This document shows, piece by piece, positions 35,777 to 44,323 of a DNA stretch of 64,000 nucleotides. Position numbers and translations under genes: made by a program. Numbering within the stretch: the stretch's first letter is position 1; every line of letters starts with the position of its first letter. Below the pieces are notes generated by a model. That model was given only the letters and a program-made list of their open reading frames with translations. It searched no databases and had not been told where the DNA came from. The stretch is taken from assembly GCF_001613105.1 (NCBI RefSeq), contig NZ_BDBS01000012.1, positions 62,001 to 126,000 on the forward strand, read 5' to 3'. Source of the DNA: Nocardia pseudobrasiliensis NBRC 108224 (GTDB lineage: Bacteria > Actinomycetota > Actinomycetes > Mycobacteriales > Mycobacteriaceae).

Positions 35777-37030
35777 ATGGCTTCTGGAGACATCGTCCCG
35801 ATCGAGCTCGGCCTGACCGACGGCGACCTCGTCACACTGTGGGCTCCGCGTTGGCGGGACGGTGACGACGAGTGGGAGGCATTCCTCGGACACGAGGACG
35901 CGCTGTACGGTTTCGAGTCGGTCGCGGAGCTGGCCGCATTCATCCGCACCAACAATGACAACGACCTCGTGGACCATCCGTCCTGGAAGGTCGTCGTCGG
36001 CTTGGGCGCCGCCGAACTGGAGCCGGAGGAGCAGCACGTCTTCGATCTGGTCGGCGTGCCCGAACTGGCCGCCGGCGATCCCGATCCGGATACCGTGGCC
36101 GAACTCGAGGAGACCCTCGACATGGTCCGCACCATCGGCGAGGTGTGCGAACTCGAGGTGGTGACGAAGTTCTTTGGCTCCCATCCCGTACTGGGTGCGT
36201 TACCCGCGGGCGTGAGCGCCTTCTACGGGCGCGAGGGCGAGGAGCTGTGGGACCAGATCGGCGCGGCCATCGCCAAGGACTGGGACCGCGTGGTCGACGC
36301 CATCGATTCGGTGGTGCAGACCCCCGAGGTGGATGCCGATGCGGTGGCCGTCGCGGAGGCGGAACTGCTTGCGGCCGAAGAGAATATCGTCGACGCCGAG
36401 GATGTGGCCGACACCGATGACGAGATCGAGCAGGTCGATCTCGACGCGGACGAGGACGAAGACGAGGAAGCCGAAGAGGACGAGACGTTCTGGCACGAGG
36501 TCGGCATCGACCCGATCAAAATCGTCACCAGCGCGGACACCTATTTCACGCTGCGCTGCTACCTCGACGACGAGCCGGTATTCCTCGGCTCCGAGGGCTC
36601 GATCACGGTCTTCACCTCCGAGCGCGCCCTGGCCCGCTACCTGGCCGACGATCACGAACACGATCTGGCCCGGGTGAGCACCTACGGCGACGTCCAGACC
36701 GCAGCGGTCGACGGCTCGCTGGAGATCGAGGTCGAGGACGAGAACGTCTACGTCCTGCCCGGCCTGGCCGACGATCTGGCCGTGGGCTTCAAATCCGTCG
36801 ATATCGAACAGCTGGACCTGGTCGTCGAATTGTTCACCGACGCAGCCGATTACGCGGGCGACGACACGGTAGAGCAGGCCCTGGCCAAATCCACCCCCCT
36901 GGGCTGGTACATCTCCTACCTCCTCGAGCCCGACCCCAGCCGCATGGCCCCCAGCCCGCCGTTCACCGCCGAGGCCGAACAGTGGCGGGCCCTCGAGCAC
37001 GCCTTCGAAAGCCGTCTCGAAAAGGCTTGA
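35777..37030 (+). CDS. Conserved acidic protein (Rv3311-like)
   Basis: 417 aa. Strongly acidic, with an extended Asp/Glu-rich segment near residues 190-240 (DDEIEQVDLDADEDEDEEAE). The N-terminal part (MASGDIVPIELGLTDGDLVTLWAPRW) and the C-terminal part (FTLRCYLDDEPVFLGSEGSI) look like two related folded halves. Homologues of this length lie next to add in mycobacteria (Rv3311) and are sometimes called primosomal proteins; I see no motif that supports such a role. Confidence 0.75.
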   Translation: MASGDIVPIELGLTDGDLVTLWAPRWRDGDDEWEAFLGHEDALYGFESVAELAAFIRTNNDNDLVDHPSWKVVVGLGAAELEPEEQHVFDLVGVPELAAGDPDPDTVAELEETLDMVRTIGEVCELEVVTKFFGSHPVLGALPAGVSAFYGREGEELWDQIGAAIAKDWDRVVDAIDSVVQTPEVDADAVAVAEAELLAAEENIVDAEDVADTDDEIEQVDLDADEDEDEEAEEDETFWHEVGIDPIKIVTSADTYFTLRCYLDDEPVFLGSEGSITVFTSERALARYLADDHEHDLARVSTYGDVQTAAVDGSLEIEVEDENVYVLPGLADDLAVGFKSVDIEQLDLVVELFTDAADYAGDDTVEQALAKSTPLGWYISYLLEPDPSRMAPSPPFTAEAEQWRALEHAFESRLEKA

Positions 37031-37112
37031 CCCCCTACGGTTCCCGCCGCTAAGATCCGGCGGGTTCCCGTCCTCGAGGCGCTCGCGAACTCCCCTCACG
37101 ACTCCAGCGCGC

Positions 37113-37146
37113 CCCGTCATTCCGGCCCCCAGGCCGGAATGACGGG
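37113..37146. terminator. Bidirectional terminator
   Basis: Perfect 15-bp arms CCCGTCATTCCGGCC / GGCCGGAATGACGGG with a four-base loop, between the convergent Rv3311-like gene and add. Confidence 0.85.
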
Positions 37147-37152
37147 ACCCCC

Positions 37153-38244
37153 TCACCCGATCAACACGGCATACCCCGGCTTGATCACCTCATCGATCAA
37201 CCGCAACCGATCCGGAAACGGAATGAACGCCGACTTCATCGCATTGATGGTGAACCGCTCCAGATCGCTCCACCCGTAGCCGAAAGTCTCGACCAGCTTG
37301 AGCATTTCGCGGCTCATGGTGGTATCGCTCATCAACCGGTTGTCGGTATTGACCGTCACCCGGAACCGCAGCCGTGCCAGCAGATCGAACGGATGCTTGT
37401 CCAGCGAGGGCACCGCACCGGTCTGCACATTCGACGACGGACACAGCTCCAGTGGAATCCGCTTGTCCCGCACATAATTCGCGACCAGGCCCAGCCGCGG
37501 CTCGGTATCGGAGTCGAAGATGTCGTCGGTGATCCGCACCCCGTGCCCGAGCCGATCACAGCCGCAGTAGGCCAGCGCCTCGTGAATCGACGGCAGCCCG
37601 AACGCCTCCCCGGCGTGGATGGTGAAGAAGCCGTGGTTGGCCCGCATGTACTCGAAGGCGTCCAGATGGCGGGTGGGAGGATAACCGGCCTCGGCGCCGG
37701 CGATATCGAATCCACCGACCCCGCGATCCCGGAAACGCACTGTCAATTCCGCGATTTCGAGCGATCGAGCCGCATGCCGCATGGCGGTCAGCAGGCAGAT
37801 CACCCGGATCGGCGTACCCGCCGCGGCCGCCAGCTCCTCACCTTCGCGGAAGCCCGCCAGCGTGTGCTCGACGACCTCGTCGAGGGACAGGCCGCGTTCC
37901 AAATGCTGCTCCGGGGCGAAGCGCACCTCGGCGTACACCACGCCGTCGGCGGCCAGATCCTCCGCGCATTCGCGGGCCACCCGCCGCAACCCTTCCGGGG
38001 TCTGCATCACCGCGACGGTGTGGGCGAAGGTTTCCAGATAGCGCTCGAGCGAGCCGCTGTCGGCGGCATCGCGGAACCAGTGCCCCAGCGATTCGGCATC
38101 GTGTGCCGGTAATTCGTCGTAACCGCACTGCTCGGCGAGCTCGAGTACGGTAGCGGGCCGCAATCCGCCGTCGAGATGGTCGTGCAGCACGGCCTTCGGG
38201 GCCTGGCGGATCGAGGCAAGGGTCAAAGGCATCGGTCCAGTCAT
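37153..38244 (-). CDS. add: Adenosine deaminase
   Basis: 363 aa. HDHLDGG (His21, His23) supplies two zinc ligands; the rest are in [10 protein letters not shown] (third His and the catalytic Glu) and [10 protein letters not shown], and the catalytic Asp lies in [12 protein letters not shown]. It deaminates adenosine/deoxyadenosine to inosine, which feeds DeoD. Corresponds to Rv3313c. It ends close to the terminator at 37113-37146. Confidence 0.95.
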   Translation of the reverse strand: MTGPMPLTLASIRQAPKAVLHDHLDGGLRPATVLELAEQCGYDELPAHDAESLGHWFRDAADSGSLERYLETFAHTVAVMQTPEGLRRVARECAEDLAADGVVYAEVRFAPEQHLERGLSLDEVVEHTLAGFREGEELAAAAGTPIRVICLLTAMRHAARSLEIAELTVRFRDRGVGGFDIAGAEAGYPPTRHLDAFEYMRANHGFFTIHAGEAFGLPSIHEALAYCGCDRLGHGVRITDDIFDSDTEPRLGLVANYVRDKRIPLELCPSSNVQTGAVPSLDKHPFDLLARLRFRVTVNTDNRLMSDTTMSREMLKLVETFGYGWSDLERFTINAMKSAFIPFPDRLRLIDEVIKPGYAVLIG

Positions 38245-38361
38245 GTACCGACGCTATCCGCATCGGTCGAGTTCCGCAGCCGACTTCGATTGTGTGCATA
38301 CTCTCGCGGGCATGTCGTTGCCGGAATGTCGCCCACCCGCCCCCTACCCGACCCGCACATG

Positions 38362-38395
38362 GACGAGGGCGGCCCCGCGCAGAGCCGCCCTCGTC
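38362..38395 (-). terminator. Terminator for the 34-residue peptide gene
   Basis: Perfect 12-bp arms GACGAGGGCGGC / GCCGCCCTCGTC with a ten-base loop. It starts 14 bases downstream of the stop of the gene at 38409-38513 on the minus strand. Confidence 0.7.
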
Positions 38396-38408
38396 CAGTG
38401 GATTTCGC

Positions 38409-38513
38409 CTAGGCCAGCCCGAGCGAGTGCAGAATATCGATCACATTCTTGATCCCACCGGTCGCGTTCACGAAGATCGAAGACCCGGTGTTGAGGATGC
38501 TCAACCAATCCAT
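38409..38513 (-). CDS. 34-residue amphipathic hydrophobic peptide (putative porin-like or membrane peptide)
   Basis: ATG at 38513 and TAG at 38409-38411. The first part reads MDWLSILNTGSSIFVNAT and the second GGIKNVIDILHSLGLA. It is short, has no signal peptide, and alternates hydrophobic and polar residues in an amphipathic pattern. The ribosome-binding sequence GAAGGGA ends nine bases before the ATG, a promoter-like pair lies at 38551-38579, and a perfect hairpin follows the stop. The size and composition recall corynebacterial PorA/PorH channel peptides and other helical membrane peptides; that comparison is only by appearance. Confidence 0.6.
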   Translation of the reverse strand: MDWLSILNTGSSIFVNATGGIKNVIDILHSLGLA

Positions 38514-38550
38514 GTGGAAAATTCCCTTCATCAAGTACCGCCGAGCCCGA

Positions 38551-38579
38551 ACGCTAAACTCTGGTACGCCGAACCACAA
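38551..38579 (-). promoter_or_regulatory. Promoter of the 34-residue peptide gene
   Basis: On the minus strand TTGTGG (38574-38579), a 17-base spacer and TAGCGT (38551-38556) lie upstream of the ATG at 38513. The match is moderate. Confidence 0.35.
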
Positions 38580-38751
38580 GGTCAGCCACGTAAATCACAC
38601 CCGCCCGGCCCCCGAATAACGCCCATACCGGACCGATCGCCCGCGCCACAGCGCGACCGGCGGACCGGAATCGCTCCCGCCGCAACACGTTCCAGCACGG
38701 CCAGGCCGACTTCGCGCCCCCTCCCGGCCGTCCCGGCCGAGCCCGAGTCCC

Positions 38752-40044
38752 CTACAGGGCAATACGTTCCAGCACAATCGGCGGCACAGTCCCCGGCTCG
38801 GAACCGATGACATACGCACCGTGCAGCGCCTCCAACGCCGCCGGAATGGCCTCGGGCGTATTGGTGTGCAGTGTCAGTAGGGGCTGCCCCGCGGTCACCG
38901 AATCGCCTGGCTTGGCGTGCATTTCGACGCCCGCGCCGAATTGCACCGGATCACCCTGTTTGGCGCGGCCCGCTCCGAGGCGCCAGGCGGCCAGGCCGAC
39001 ACCCATGGCGTCCAGCCGGGTCAAGGTGCCGCTCTGCTCGGCCTTGACCACCTCGATCTGTTTGGCCCGTGGCAGCGGCGCGTCCGGATCGCCGCCCTGC
39101 GCGGCGATCATGGCGCGCCAGTGGTCCATCGCCCGGCCGTCGGCCAGCGCTTCGGCGGGATCGATATCGTGAATTCCGGCCTGCGCCAACATCTCCCGAG
39201 CCAGGGCCACGGTCAGCTCGACCACATCGGCGGGACCGCCACCGGCCAGCACCGCCACCGATTCGGCGACCTCGAGGGCATTGCCCGCGGTCCGGCCGAG
39301 CGGCGTATCCATCCCCGTCAGCAACGCGACCGTACGTACCCCGGCGTCGGTCCCCAATTCGACCATCGTCCGGGCCAATTCGCGGGCGTCGTCGATATCC
39401 TTCATGAACGCGCCGCTACCGACCTTGACATCGAGCACCAGCGCGGCGGTGCCCTCGGCGATCTTCTTGCTCATGATGGAGCTCGCGATCAGCGGAATGG
39501 ATTCCACCGTCCCGGTCACATCGCGCAGCGCGTAGAGCCGCTTGTCCGCGGGCGCCAGATCCGCACCCGCCGCGCACACCACCGCGCCGATCGCCGGATC
39601 CGCCAGCATCTCCCGCATCCGCGGCACCGAGACATCGGCCTTCCACCCCGGAATGGACTCCAGCTTGTCCAACGTCCCCCCGGTATGTCCGAGCCCCCGC
39701 CCCGACAGCTGCGGCACCGCGACCCCGCACGCCGCGACCAACGGAGCCAGCGGCAAGGTGATCTTGTCCCCCACCCCACCGGTCGAATGCTTGTCCACGG
39801 TCGGCCGCGGCAGATCCCCGAAATCCATCCGCTGTCCCGACTCGATCATCGCCCGGGTCCACCGCGCGATCTCACGCCGATTCATCCCCCGGCACAGAAT
39901 TGCCATAGCCAACGCGGCCATCTGATAATCAGCGACTTCCCCCCGGGTGAAAGCATCGACAACCCAGTCGATCTGATCGTCGCCGAGCTCTTCCCCGTCC
40001 CGCTTGGTCGTGATCACCGACACCGCAGAATGCACACCAACCAT
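38752..40044 (-). CDS. deoA: Thymidine phosphorylase
   Basis: 430 aa from the ATG at 40044, preceded by GGGAGG; an in-frame GTG lies seven codons upstream. Signatures of the nucleoside phosphorylase/anthranilate phosphoribosyltransferase fold: KHSTGGVGDKITLPLAP, SGRGLGHTGGTLDKLESI, and MSKKIAEGTAALVLDVKVGSGAFMKD. It splits thymidine or deoxyuridine into base and deoxyribose 1-phosphate. It corresponds to Rv3314c and shares the salvage theme with add, cdd, upp and deoD. Confidence 0.95.
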   Translation of the reverse strand: MVGVHSAVSVITTKRDGEELGDDQIDWVVDAFTRGEVADYQMAALAMAILCRGMNRREIARWTRAMIESGQRMDFGDLPRPTVDKHSTGGVGDKITLPLAPLVAACGVAVPQLSGRGLGHTGGTLDKLESIPGWKADVSVPRMREMLADPAIGAVVCAAGADLAPADKRLYALRDVTGTVESIPLIASSIMSKKIAEGTAALVLDVKVGSGAFMKDIDDARELARTMVELGTDAGVRTVALLTGMDTPLGRTAGNALEVAESVAVLAGGGPADVVELTVALAREMLAQAGIHDIDPAEALADGRAMDHWRAMIAAQGGDPDAPLPRAKQIEVVKAEQSGTLTRLDAMGVGLAAWRLGAGRAKQGDPVQFGAGVEMHAKPGDSVTAGQPLLTLHTNTPEAIPAALEALHGAYVIGSEPGTVPPIVLERIAL

Positions 40045-40208
40045 CCCCCCAGCCTCCCAGACCACCCTCCCGACCGCCCCGCAAAGGGTGCGGATCTTTC
40101 CGTGAAGGGTGCGGATGTCGATCTTGCAGCGAGTCCCGAATCGACACGCGGTAGCCAGCTGTGAGCTGAGCTAGCCTCGCTGCCAGACAACTGATGAAGG
40201 GGGATGAG

Positions 40209-40481
40209 ATGTCATACCCAGAGCTGGACCGCCGGGTGACCAAGCTGGAGGGACGTGTCACCGATATCGAAGAGGTGCACTGTGCTTCGATCCTGCATCT
40301 TCGCCGAGACGTCACAGCCCTGCAGCTCGGCCAGGAGCGGTTGTTCAGCGGTCTCAACACGCTGGGCCACGGCATCGCATTGATGATGGAGCGCCTCGAC
40401 CTGCACCCGATCACTCTCCCGGTGGCCACGCCACCCACCGAGGCCGAAATCGATGCCGCCCTCGAGGAGGACTACTCCTGA
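40209..40481 (+). CDS. Small coiled-coil protein, paralogue 1
   Basis: 90 aa from the ATG at 40209 (AAGGGGG six bases before); an ATG at 40194 is an alternative. The N-terminal half is a heptad-type coiled coil (RRVTKLEGRVTDIEEVH), and the C-terminus is acidic (TEAEIDAALEEDYS). No known domain. It is followed at once by a paralogue with which it shares most of its N-terminal half, so the pair arose by duplication. Confidence 0.65.
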   Translation: MSYPELDRRVTKLEGRVTDIEEVHCASILHLRRDVTALQLGQERLFSGLNTLGHGIALMMERLDLHPITLPVATPPTEAEIDAALEEDYS

Positions 40482-40750
40482 TGACATACGTGGAGTTGGA
40501 ACGCCGGGTAACGAGGGTCGAGGGACGTGTCACCGATATCGAAGAGGTGCACGGTGCTTCGATCTACAAGCTGACCCGAGATGTTCGCAGGCATGAATTG
40601 ATCACTCGGCGCCTTGCGGTCGGGATGAACGGTCTCAGTCGAGGCATGGCGCTCATCATGGAGCACATGGGGCTCCCGCCGGTCGACATCCCGGAAGTCA
40701 CCATGCCGACCGAGGAAGAGATCGACGCATCCTTCGAAGACGAGTCGTGA
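40481..40750 (+). CDS. Small coiled-coil protein, paralogue 2
   Basis: 89 aa. The start overlaps the stop of the first copy by one base (TGATG), so translation is coupled. RRVTRVEGRVTDIEEVHGAS repeats the first copy; the two share a run of over 30 identical nucleotides (start of GAGGGACGTGTCACC), a sign of recent duplication. Ends TEEEIDASFEDES. A heteromeric coiled coil between the two is plausible. No function is recognised; the pair lies between deoA and cdd. Confidence 0.65.
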   Translation: MTYVELERRVTRVEGRVTDIEEVHGASIYKLTRDVRRHELITRRLAVGMNGLSRGMALIMEHMGLPPVDIPEVTMPTEEEIDASFEDES

Positions 40751-40815
40751 TGCGCGTTCCAACGGCTGCGCGGGCCCGTAACCCGTTGGGCCACTAGGGA
40801 ATCAACGCGAAATAT

Positions 40816-40851
40816 CGTCGACGGCCCGCATAATTACGCGGGCCGTCGACG
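40816..40851. terminator. Bidirectional terminator
   Basis: Perfect 14-bp arms CGTCGACGGCCCGC / GCGGGCCGTCGACG with an eight-base AT-rich loop, between the convergent coiled-coil pair and cdd. Confidence 0.8.
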
Positions 40852-40895
40852 CTCCGAAACCCAGCGTCACCGGTAATAGGTGCCGAAGTTCACAC

Positions 40896-41297
40896 CTACT
40901 GCTGCCCAGCCTCGAGATCTTCAGGCCCGAAGGCACTCGGCAGCAAACTTCCGAGCGGCTTCGCCCCATCCCGGTGGTCCACAAGCAAATCCGCACCTCC
41001 ATGCTCATAGAGCACCTGCCGACAACGTCCGCAAGGCATCAGAGTCTCACCCCGAGAGTCACACGCGACAACTGCCAGCAACCGCCCGCCGCCGGACGCG
41101 ATCAAGTTACCGACGAGTACGCATTCGGCGCAGAGGCCCAATCCATATGAGACATTCTCCACATTGCAGCCGCTCACAATTCGCCCGTCGACGGTGAGCG
41201 CGGCGGCGCCGACCGGAAACCGCGAGTACGGTGCATACGCTTTTTGCATAACTTCAAATGCCTTGCCACGCAGGACATTCCAATCAATCTCCGACAT
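40896..41297 (-). CDS. cdd: Cytidine deaminase
   Basis: 133 aa from the ATG at 41297, with GGAGG eight bases upstream. Zinc site: C56-A57-E58 (the Glu is the proton shuttle) and P88-C89-x2-C92, in a context (NVENVSYGLGLCAE) typical of the homotetrameric class. It deaminates cytidine/deoxycytidine to (deoxy)uridine, which DeoA can then cleave. Divergent from the sdh operon, so their control regions share one 308-base gap. Confidence 0.95.
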   Translation of the reverse strand: MSEIDWNVLRGKAFEVMQKAYAPYSRFPVGAAALTVDGRIVSGCNVENVSYGLGLCAECVLVGNLIASGGGRLLAVVACDSRGETLMPCGRCRQVLYEHGGADLLVDHRDGAKPLGSLLPSAFGPEDLEAGQQ

Positions 41298-41362
41298 ATC
41301 GGACCTCCGCTCGAGTGGCTCGAACACGACGGTAGAGAAGGCGAAATACCCACGTCAATCTC

Positions 41363-41381
41363 GAAGGCTAGGCAAACCTAA
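41363..41381. promoter_or_regulatory. IdeR/DtxR iron-box-like sequence between cdd and sdhC
   Basis: GAAGGCTAGGCAAACCTAA matches the 19-bp IdeR consensus (TTAGGTTAGSCTAACCTAA) at about 15 positions, including the right half CCTAA. It lies 66 bases upstream of the cdd start and about 225 bases before sdhC. Sdh needs iron-sulfur and heme cofactors, so iron control fits. Confidence 0.5.
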
Positions 41382-41605
41382 CTAAGCCGAATTGTGCTCC
41401 AACGCCCGGCACGCCGAATTAGTTCCGAGAAACACCGGGGATTAGAGTTCCAGACAGATCGGTTCAGGTTCCCGGCGGCGGGTCGACCACAGCCTCCGGG
41501 GTGTTGGCTCCGGGCACGAGCTGGTGTTTTCCAGGTCCGACGGCTCCCGCCCGCGCCCGAAAACCGCGACCGGGTCCATCAACGACGTTGGAGGCACCGC
41601 ACTCT

Positions 41606-42007
41606 ATGACGACCACCCTCGAAGCTCCGGCCAAGCCGAAGCGGAAGACCCTGTACCGCGGCGACCCGGGTATGTGGTCCTGGGCGCTGCACCGGATCAC
41701 CGGCGTCACGATCTTCTTCTTCCTTTTCGTGCACGTCCTCGACACCGCGCTGGTGCGGGTCAGCCCGGACACCTACGACCGCGCCATCGAGACGTACAAG
41801 AACCCGCTCGTCGCCCTGATGGAGATGGGCCTCGTGGTCTGCGTGCTGTTCCACGCGCTCAACGGCATCCGGGTCATCCTCGTCGACTTCTGGTCCCAGG
41901 GCCCCCGCTACCAGCGCCAGATGCTGTGGATCGTGCTCACGATCTGGATCCTGGTCGCGGGCGTCGGTGTCGGACGCCAGTTCTTCTACCTGCTGACGGA
42001 GCACTGA
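41606..42007 (+). CDS. sdhC: Succinate dehydrogenase cytochrome b subunit
   Basis: 133 aa from the ATG at 41606, preceded by TTGGAGG. Three transmembrane helices: about 24-46 (HRITGVTIFFFLFVHVL), 71-91 and 107-127 (IVLTIWILVAGVGVG). His residues in HRITG and HALNG are candidate heme ligands. It anchors the complex in the membrane and helps form the quinone site. First gene of sdhCDAB, the order of Rv3316-Rv3319. Confidence 0.92.
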   Translation: MTTTLEAPAKPKRKTLYRGDPGMWSWALHRITGVTIFFFLFVHVLDTALVRVSPDTYDRAIETYKNPLVALMEMGLVVCVLFHALNGIRVILVDFWSQGPRYQRQMLWIVLTIWILVAGVGVGRQFFYLLTEH

Positions 42008-42010
42008 TCC

Positions 42011-42094
42011 ATGAGCGAGCGAAGCGAGCGAATCATTAACACAGCGCACTGTGCGGTCATGCCGGAGCCGAGCGCCAGCGAGGTGGAGGCATGA
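42011..42094 (+). CDS. 27-codon MSERSER mini-ORF between sdhC and sdhD
   Basis: An ATG at 42011 opens 27 codons (MSERSERIINTAHCAVMPEP, then SASEVEA) whose stop overlaps the sdhD ATG (ATGA). It starts three bases after the sdhC stop. It includes the repeated DNA gagcgagcgaagcgagcg and ccgagcgccagcgagg, a short sequence common between actinobacterial genes. The mini-ORF may be a translated coupling element for sdhD or merely an intergenic repeat that happens to be open. Confidence 0.5.
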   Translation: MSERSERIINTAHCAVMPEPSASEVEA

Positions 42095-42522
42095 GCGCAC
42101 CTGTCCTCGGCAAGTCTTACGACCGCCCGGCCAGCCTCGACGCCCCGCGCGCGCCCCGGCGCACCTCCGGCAACAACTTCGAGAAGTACGCGTGGCTGTT
42201 CATGCGCTTCTCGGGCCTGTTGCTGGTCGTCCTGGTCTTGGGCCACATGACGATCATGCTGATGCTCGACGGTGGCGTGAAGCGGCTGAACTTCGGCTTC
42301 GTCGCCGGCCGCTGGGCGAGCCCGTTCTGGCAGCTGTGGGATCTGACCATGCTGTGGCTGGCCCAGCTGCACGGCGGCAACGGCCTGCGCACGGTCATAG
42401 ACGACTACGCCCGCAAGGATGCGACCCGCTTCTGGCTGAAGACCCTGCTGGCCATCTCGATGATCTTGATCATGGGCGTTGGCACGTACGTCATCTTCAC
42501 CTTCGACCCCAACATCAGTTAG
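42091..42522 (+). CDS. sdhD: Succinate dehydrogenase hydrophobic membrane anchor subunit
   Basis: 143 aa. Three transmembrane helices: about 33-56 (AWLFMRFSGLLLVVLVLGHM), 80-99 and 112-134 (LLAISMILIMGVGTYVIF). His in GHMTIM and HGGNG are possible heme ligands. It completes the membrane anchor with SdhC. The start overlaps the mini-ORF stop. Confidence 0.92.
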   Translation: MSAPVLGKSYDRPASLDAPRAPRRTSGNNFEKYAWLFMRFSGLLLVVLVLGHMTIMLMLDGGVKRLNFGFVAGRWASPFWQLWDLTMLWLAQLHGGNGLRTVIDDYARKDATRFWLKTLLAISMILIMGVGTYVIFTFDPNIS

Positions 42523-42538
42523 GAACAGGCCCCCTCCG

Positions 42539-44323
42539 ATGACTGAATCCCGTCCCGTTCAGGAGCACCGCTACGACGTCGTGATCGTCGGCGCGGGTGG
42601 CGCGGGGATGCGCGCGGCGATCGAGGCCGGCCCCCGGGTCCGCACCGCGGTCCTGACCAAGCTGTACCCGACCCGCTCCCACACCGGCGCGGCCCAGGGC
42701 GGTATGTGCGCCGCGCTGGCCAATGTCGAAGAGGACAACTGGGAGTGGCACACCTTCGACACCGTCAAGGGCGGCGACTACATCGTCGACCAGGACGCCG
42801 CGGAGATCATGGCCAAGGAGGCCATCGACGCCGTGCTCGACCTGGAGAAGATGGGTCTGCCGTTCAACCGGACGCCCGAGGGCAAGATCGACCAGCGCCG
42901 GTTCGGCGGCCACACCCGCGACCACGGCAAGGCCCCGGTCCGCCGTGCGTGTTATGCCGCCGACCGCACCGGCCACATGATTCTGCAGACGCTGTACCAG
43001 AACTGCGTCAAGCACGACGTCGAGTTCTACAACGAGTACTACGTGCTCGACCTGGTCATGACCAACACCGACCGCGGCCCCGTCGCCACCGGTGTGGTCG
43101 CCTACGAGCTGGCCACCGGCGAACTGCACGTCTTCCACGCGAAGTCGATCGTCTTCGCCACCGGCGGTTCGGGCCGGATGTACAAGACCACCTCCAACGC
43201 GCACACGCTGACCGGCGACGGTATGGCGATCGTGTTCCGCAAGGGACTTCCGCTGGAGGACATGGAGTTCCACCAGTTCCATCCGACGGGCCTCGCGGGC
43301 CTGGGCATTCTGATCTCCGAGGCCGTGCGAGGCGAGGGCGGCATTCTGCGCAACGCCTCCGGCGAGCGGTTCATGGAGCGCTACGCCCCCACCATCAAGG
43401 ACCTCGCGCCGCGCGACATCGTCGCCCGCTCGATGGTCAAGGAGGTCCTCGAGGGCCGCGGCGCCGGGCCGAACAAGGATTACGTCTACATCGACGTGAC
43501 CCACCTCGGCGAGGACGTCCTCGAGGAGAAGCTGCCCGACATCACCGAGTTCTCCCGCACCTACCTGGGCGTGGACCCGGTGAAGGAGCCGGTGCCGGTC
43601 ATGCCGACCTGCCACTACGTCATGGGCGGCATCCCGACCCGCATCCGCGGCGAGGTGCTGCGCAACAACACCGATGTGGTCCCCGGCCTGTACGCCGCGG
43701 GCGAATGCGCGTGCGTGTCGGTGCACGGCGCGAACCGTCTGGGCACCAACTCGCTGCTGGACATCAACGTGTTCGGCCGCCGCGCCGGCATCGCCGCCGC
43801 CGAGTACGCCCAGCGCAGCGAATTCGTCGAATTGCCCGAGGCCCCCGCGGAGTACGTGCAGGGCTGGCTGGCCAGCCTGCTGTCCGATCACGGCAACGAG
43901 CGCGTGGCCGATATCCGCACCGAACTGCAGGCGACCATGGACGCCAACGCCGCGGTGTTCCGCACCGAGGAGACCCTCAAGCAGGCCCTCACCGATATCC
44001 ACGCGCTCAAGGAGCGCTACGAGCACATCACCGTGCAGGACAAGGGTCGTCGCTACAACAGCGATCTGCTCGAGGCCGTCGAACTCGGCTTCCTGCTGGA
44101 GCTGGCCGAGGTCACCGTGGTGGGCGCGCTCAACCGCAAGGAATCGCGTGGCGGCCACGCCCGCGAGGACTACCCGGACCGCGACGACGTCAACTTCATG
44201 CGCCACACCATGGCGTACAAGGACGTCGAGCCCGGTGCGCACGCGAAGCTGATCGCCGATATCCGGCTCGATTTCAAGCCGGTGGTGCAGACCCGTTACG
44301 AGCCGATGGAGCGTAAGTACTGA
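42539..44323 (+). CDS. sdhA: Succinate dehydrogenase flavoprotein subunit
   Basis: 594 aa from the ATG at 42539. FAD-binding VIVGAGGAGMRAAIEAG, SHTGAAQGG (His that carries the covalent FAD), HQFHPTG, then ERYAPTIKDLAPRDIVARSM (catalytic Arg region) and PTCHYVMGGIPT. It oxidises succinate to fumarate, linking the citric acid cycle to the respiratory chain. The stop overlaps the sdhB start (TGATG). Confidence 0.95.
   Translation: MTESRPVQEHRYDVVIVGAGGAGMRAAIEAGPRVRTAVLTKLYPTRSHTGAAQGGMCAALANVEEDNWEWHTFDTVKGGDYIVDQDAAEIMAKEAIDAVLDLEKMGLPFNRTPEGKIDQRRFGGHTRDHGKAPVRRACYAADRTGHMILQTLYQNCVKHDVEFYNEYYVLDLVMTNTDRGPVATGVVAYELATGELHVFHAKSIVFATGGSGRMYKTTSNAHTLTGDGMAIVFRKGLPLEDMEFHQFHPTGLAGLGILISEAVRGEGGILRNASGERFMERYAPTIKDLAPRDIVARSMVKEVLEGRGAGPNKDYVYIDVTHLGEDVLEEKLPDITEFSRTYLGVDPVKEPVPVMPTCHYVMGGIPTRIRGEVLRNNTDVVPGLYAAGECACVSVHGANRLGTNSLLDINVFGRRAGIAAAEYAQRSEFVELPEAPAEYVQGWLASLLSDHGNERVADIRTELQATMDANAAVFRTEETLKQALTDIHALKERYEHITVQDKGRRYNSDLLEAVELGFLLELAEVTVVGALNRKESRGGHAREDYPDRDDVNFMRHTMAYKDVEPGAHAKLIADIRLDFKPVVQTRYEPMERKY

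Noticed and set aside
42515..44242. 575-codon minus-strand frame opposite sdhA
   Set aside because: Shadow of SdhA, no domain and no start signals.
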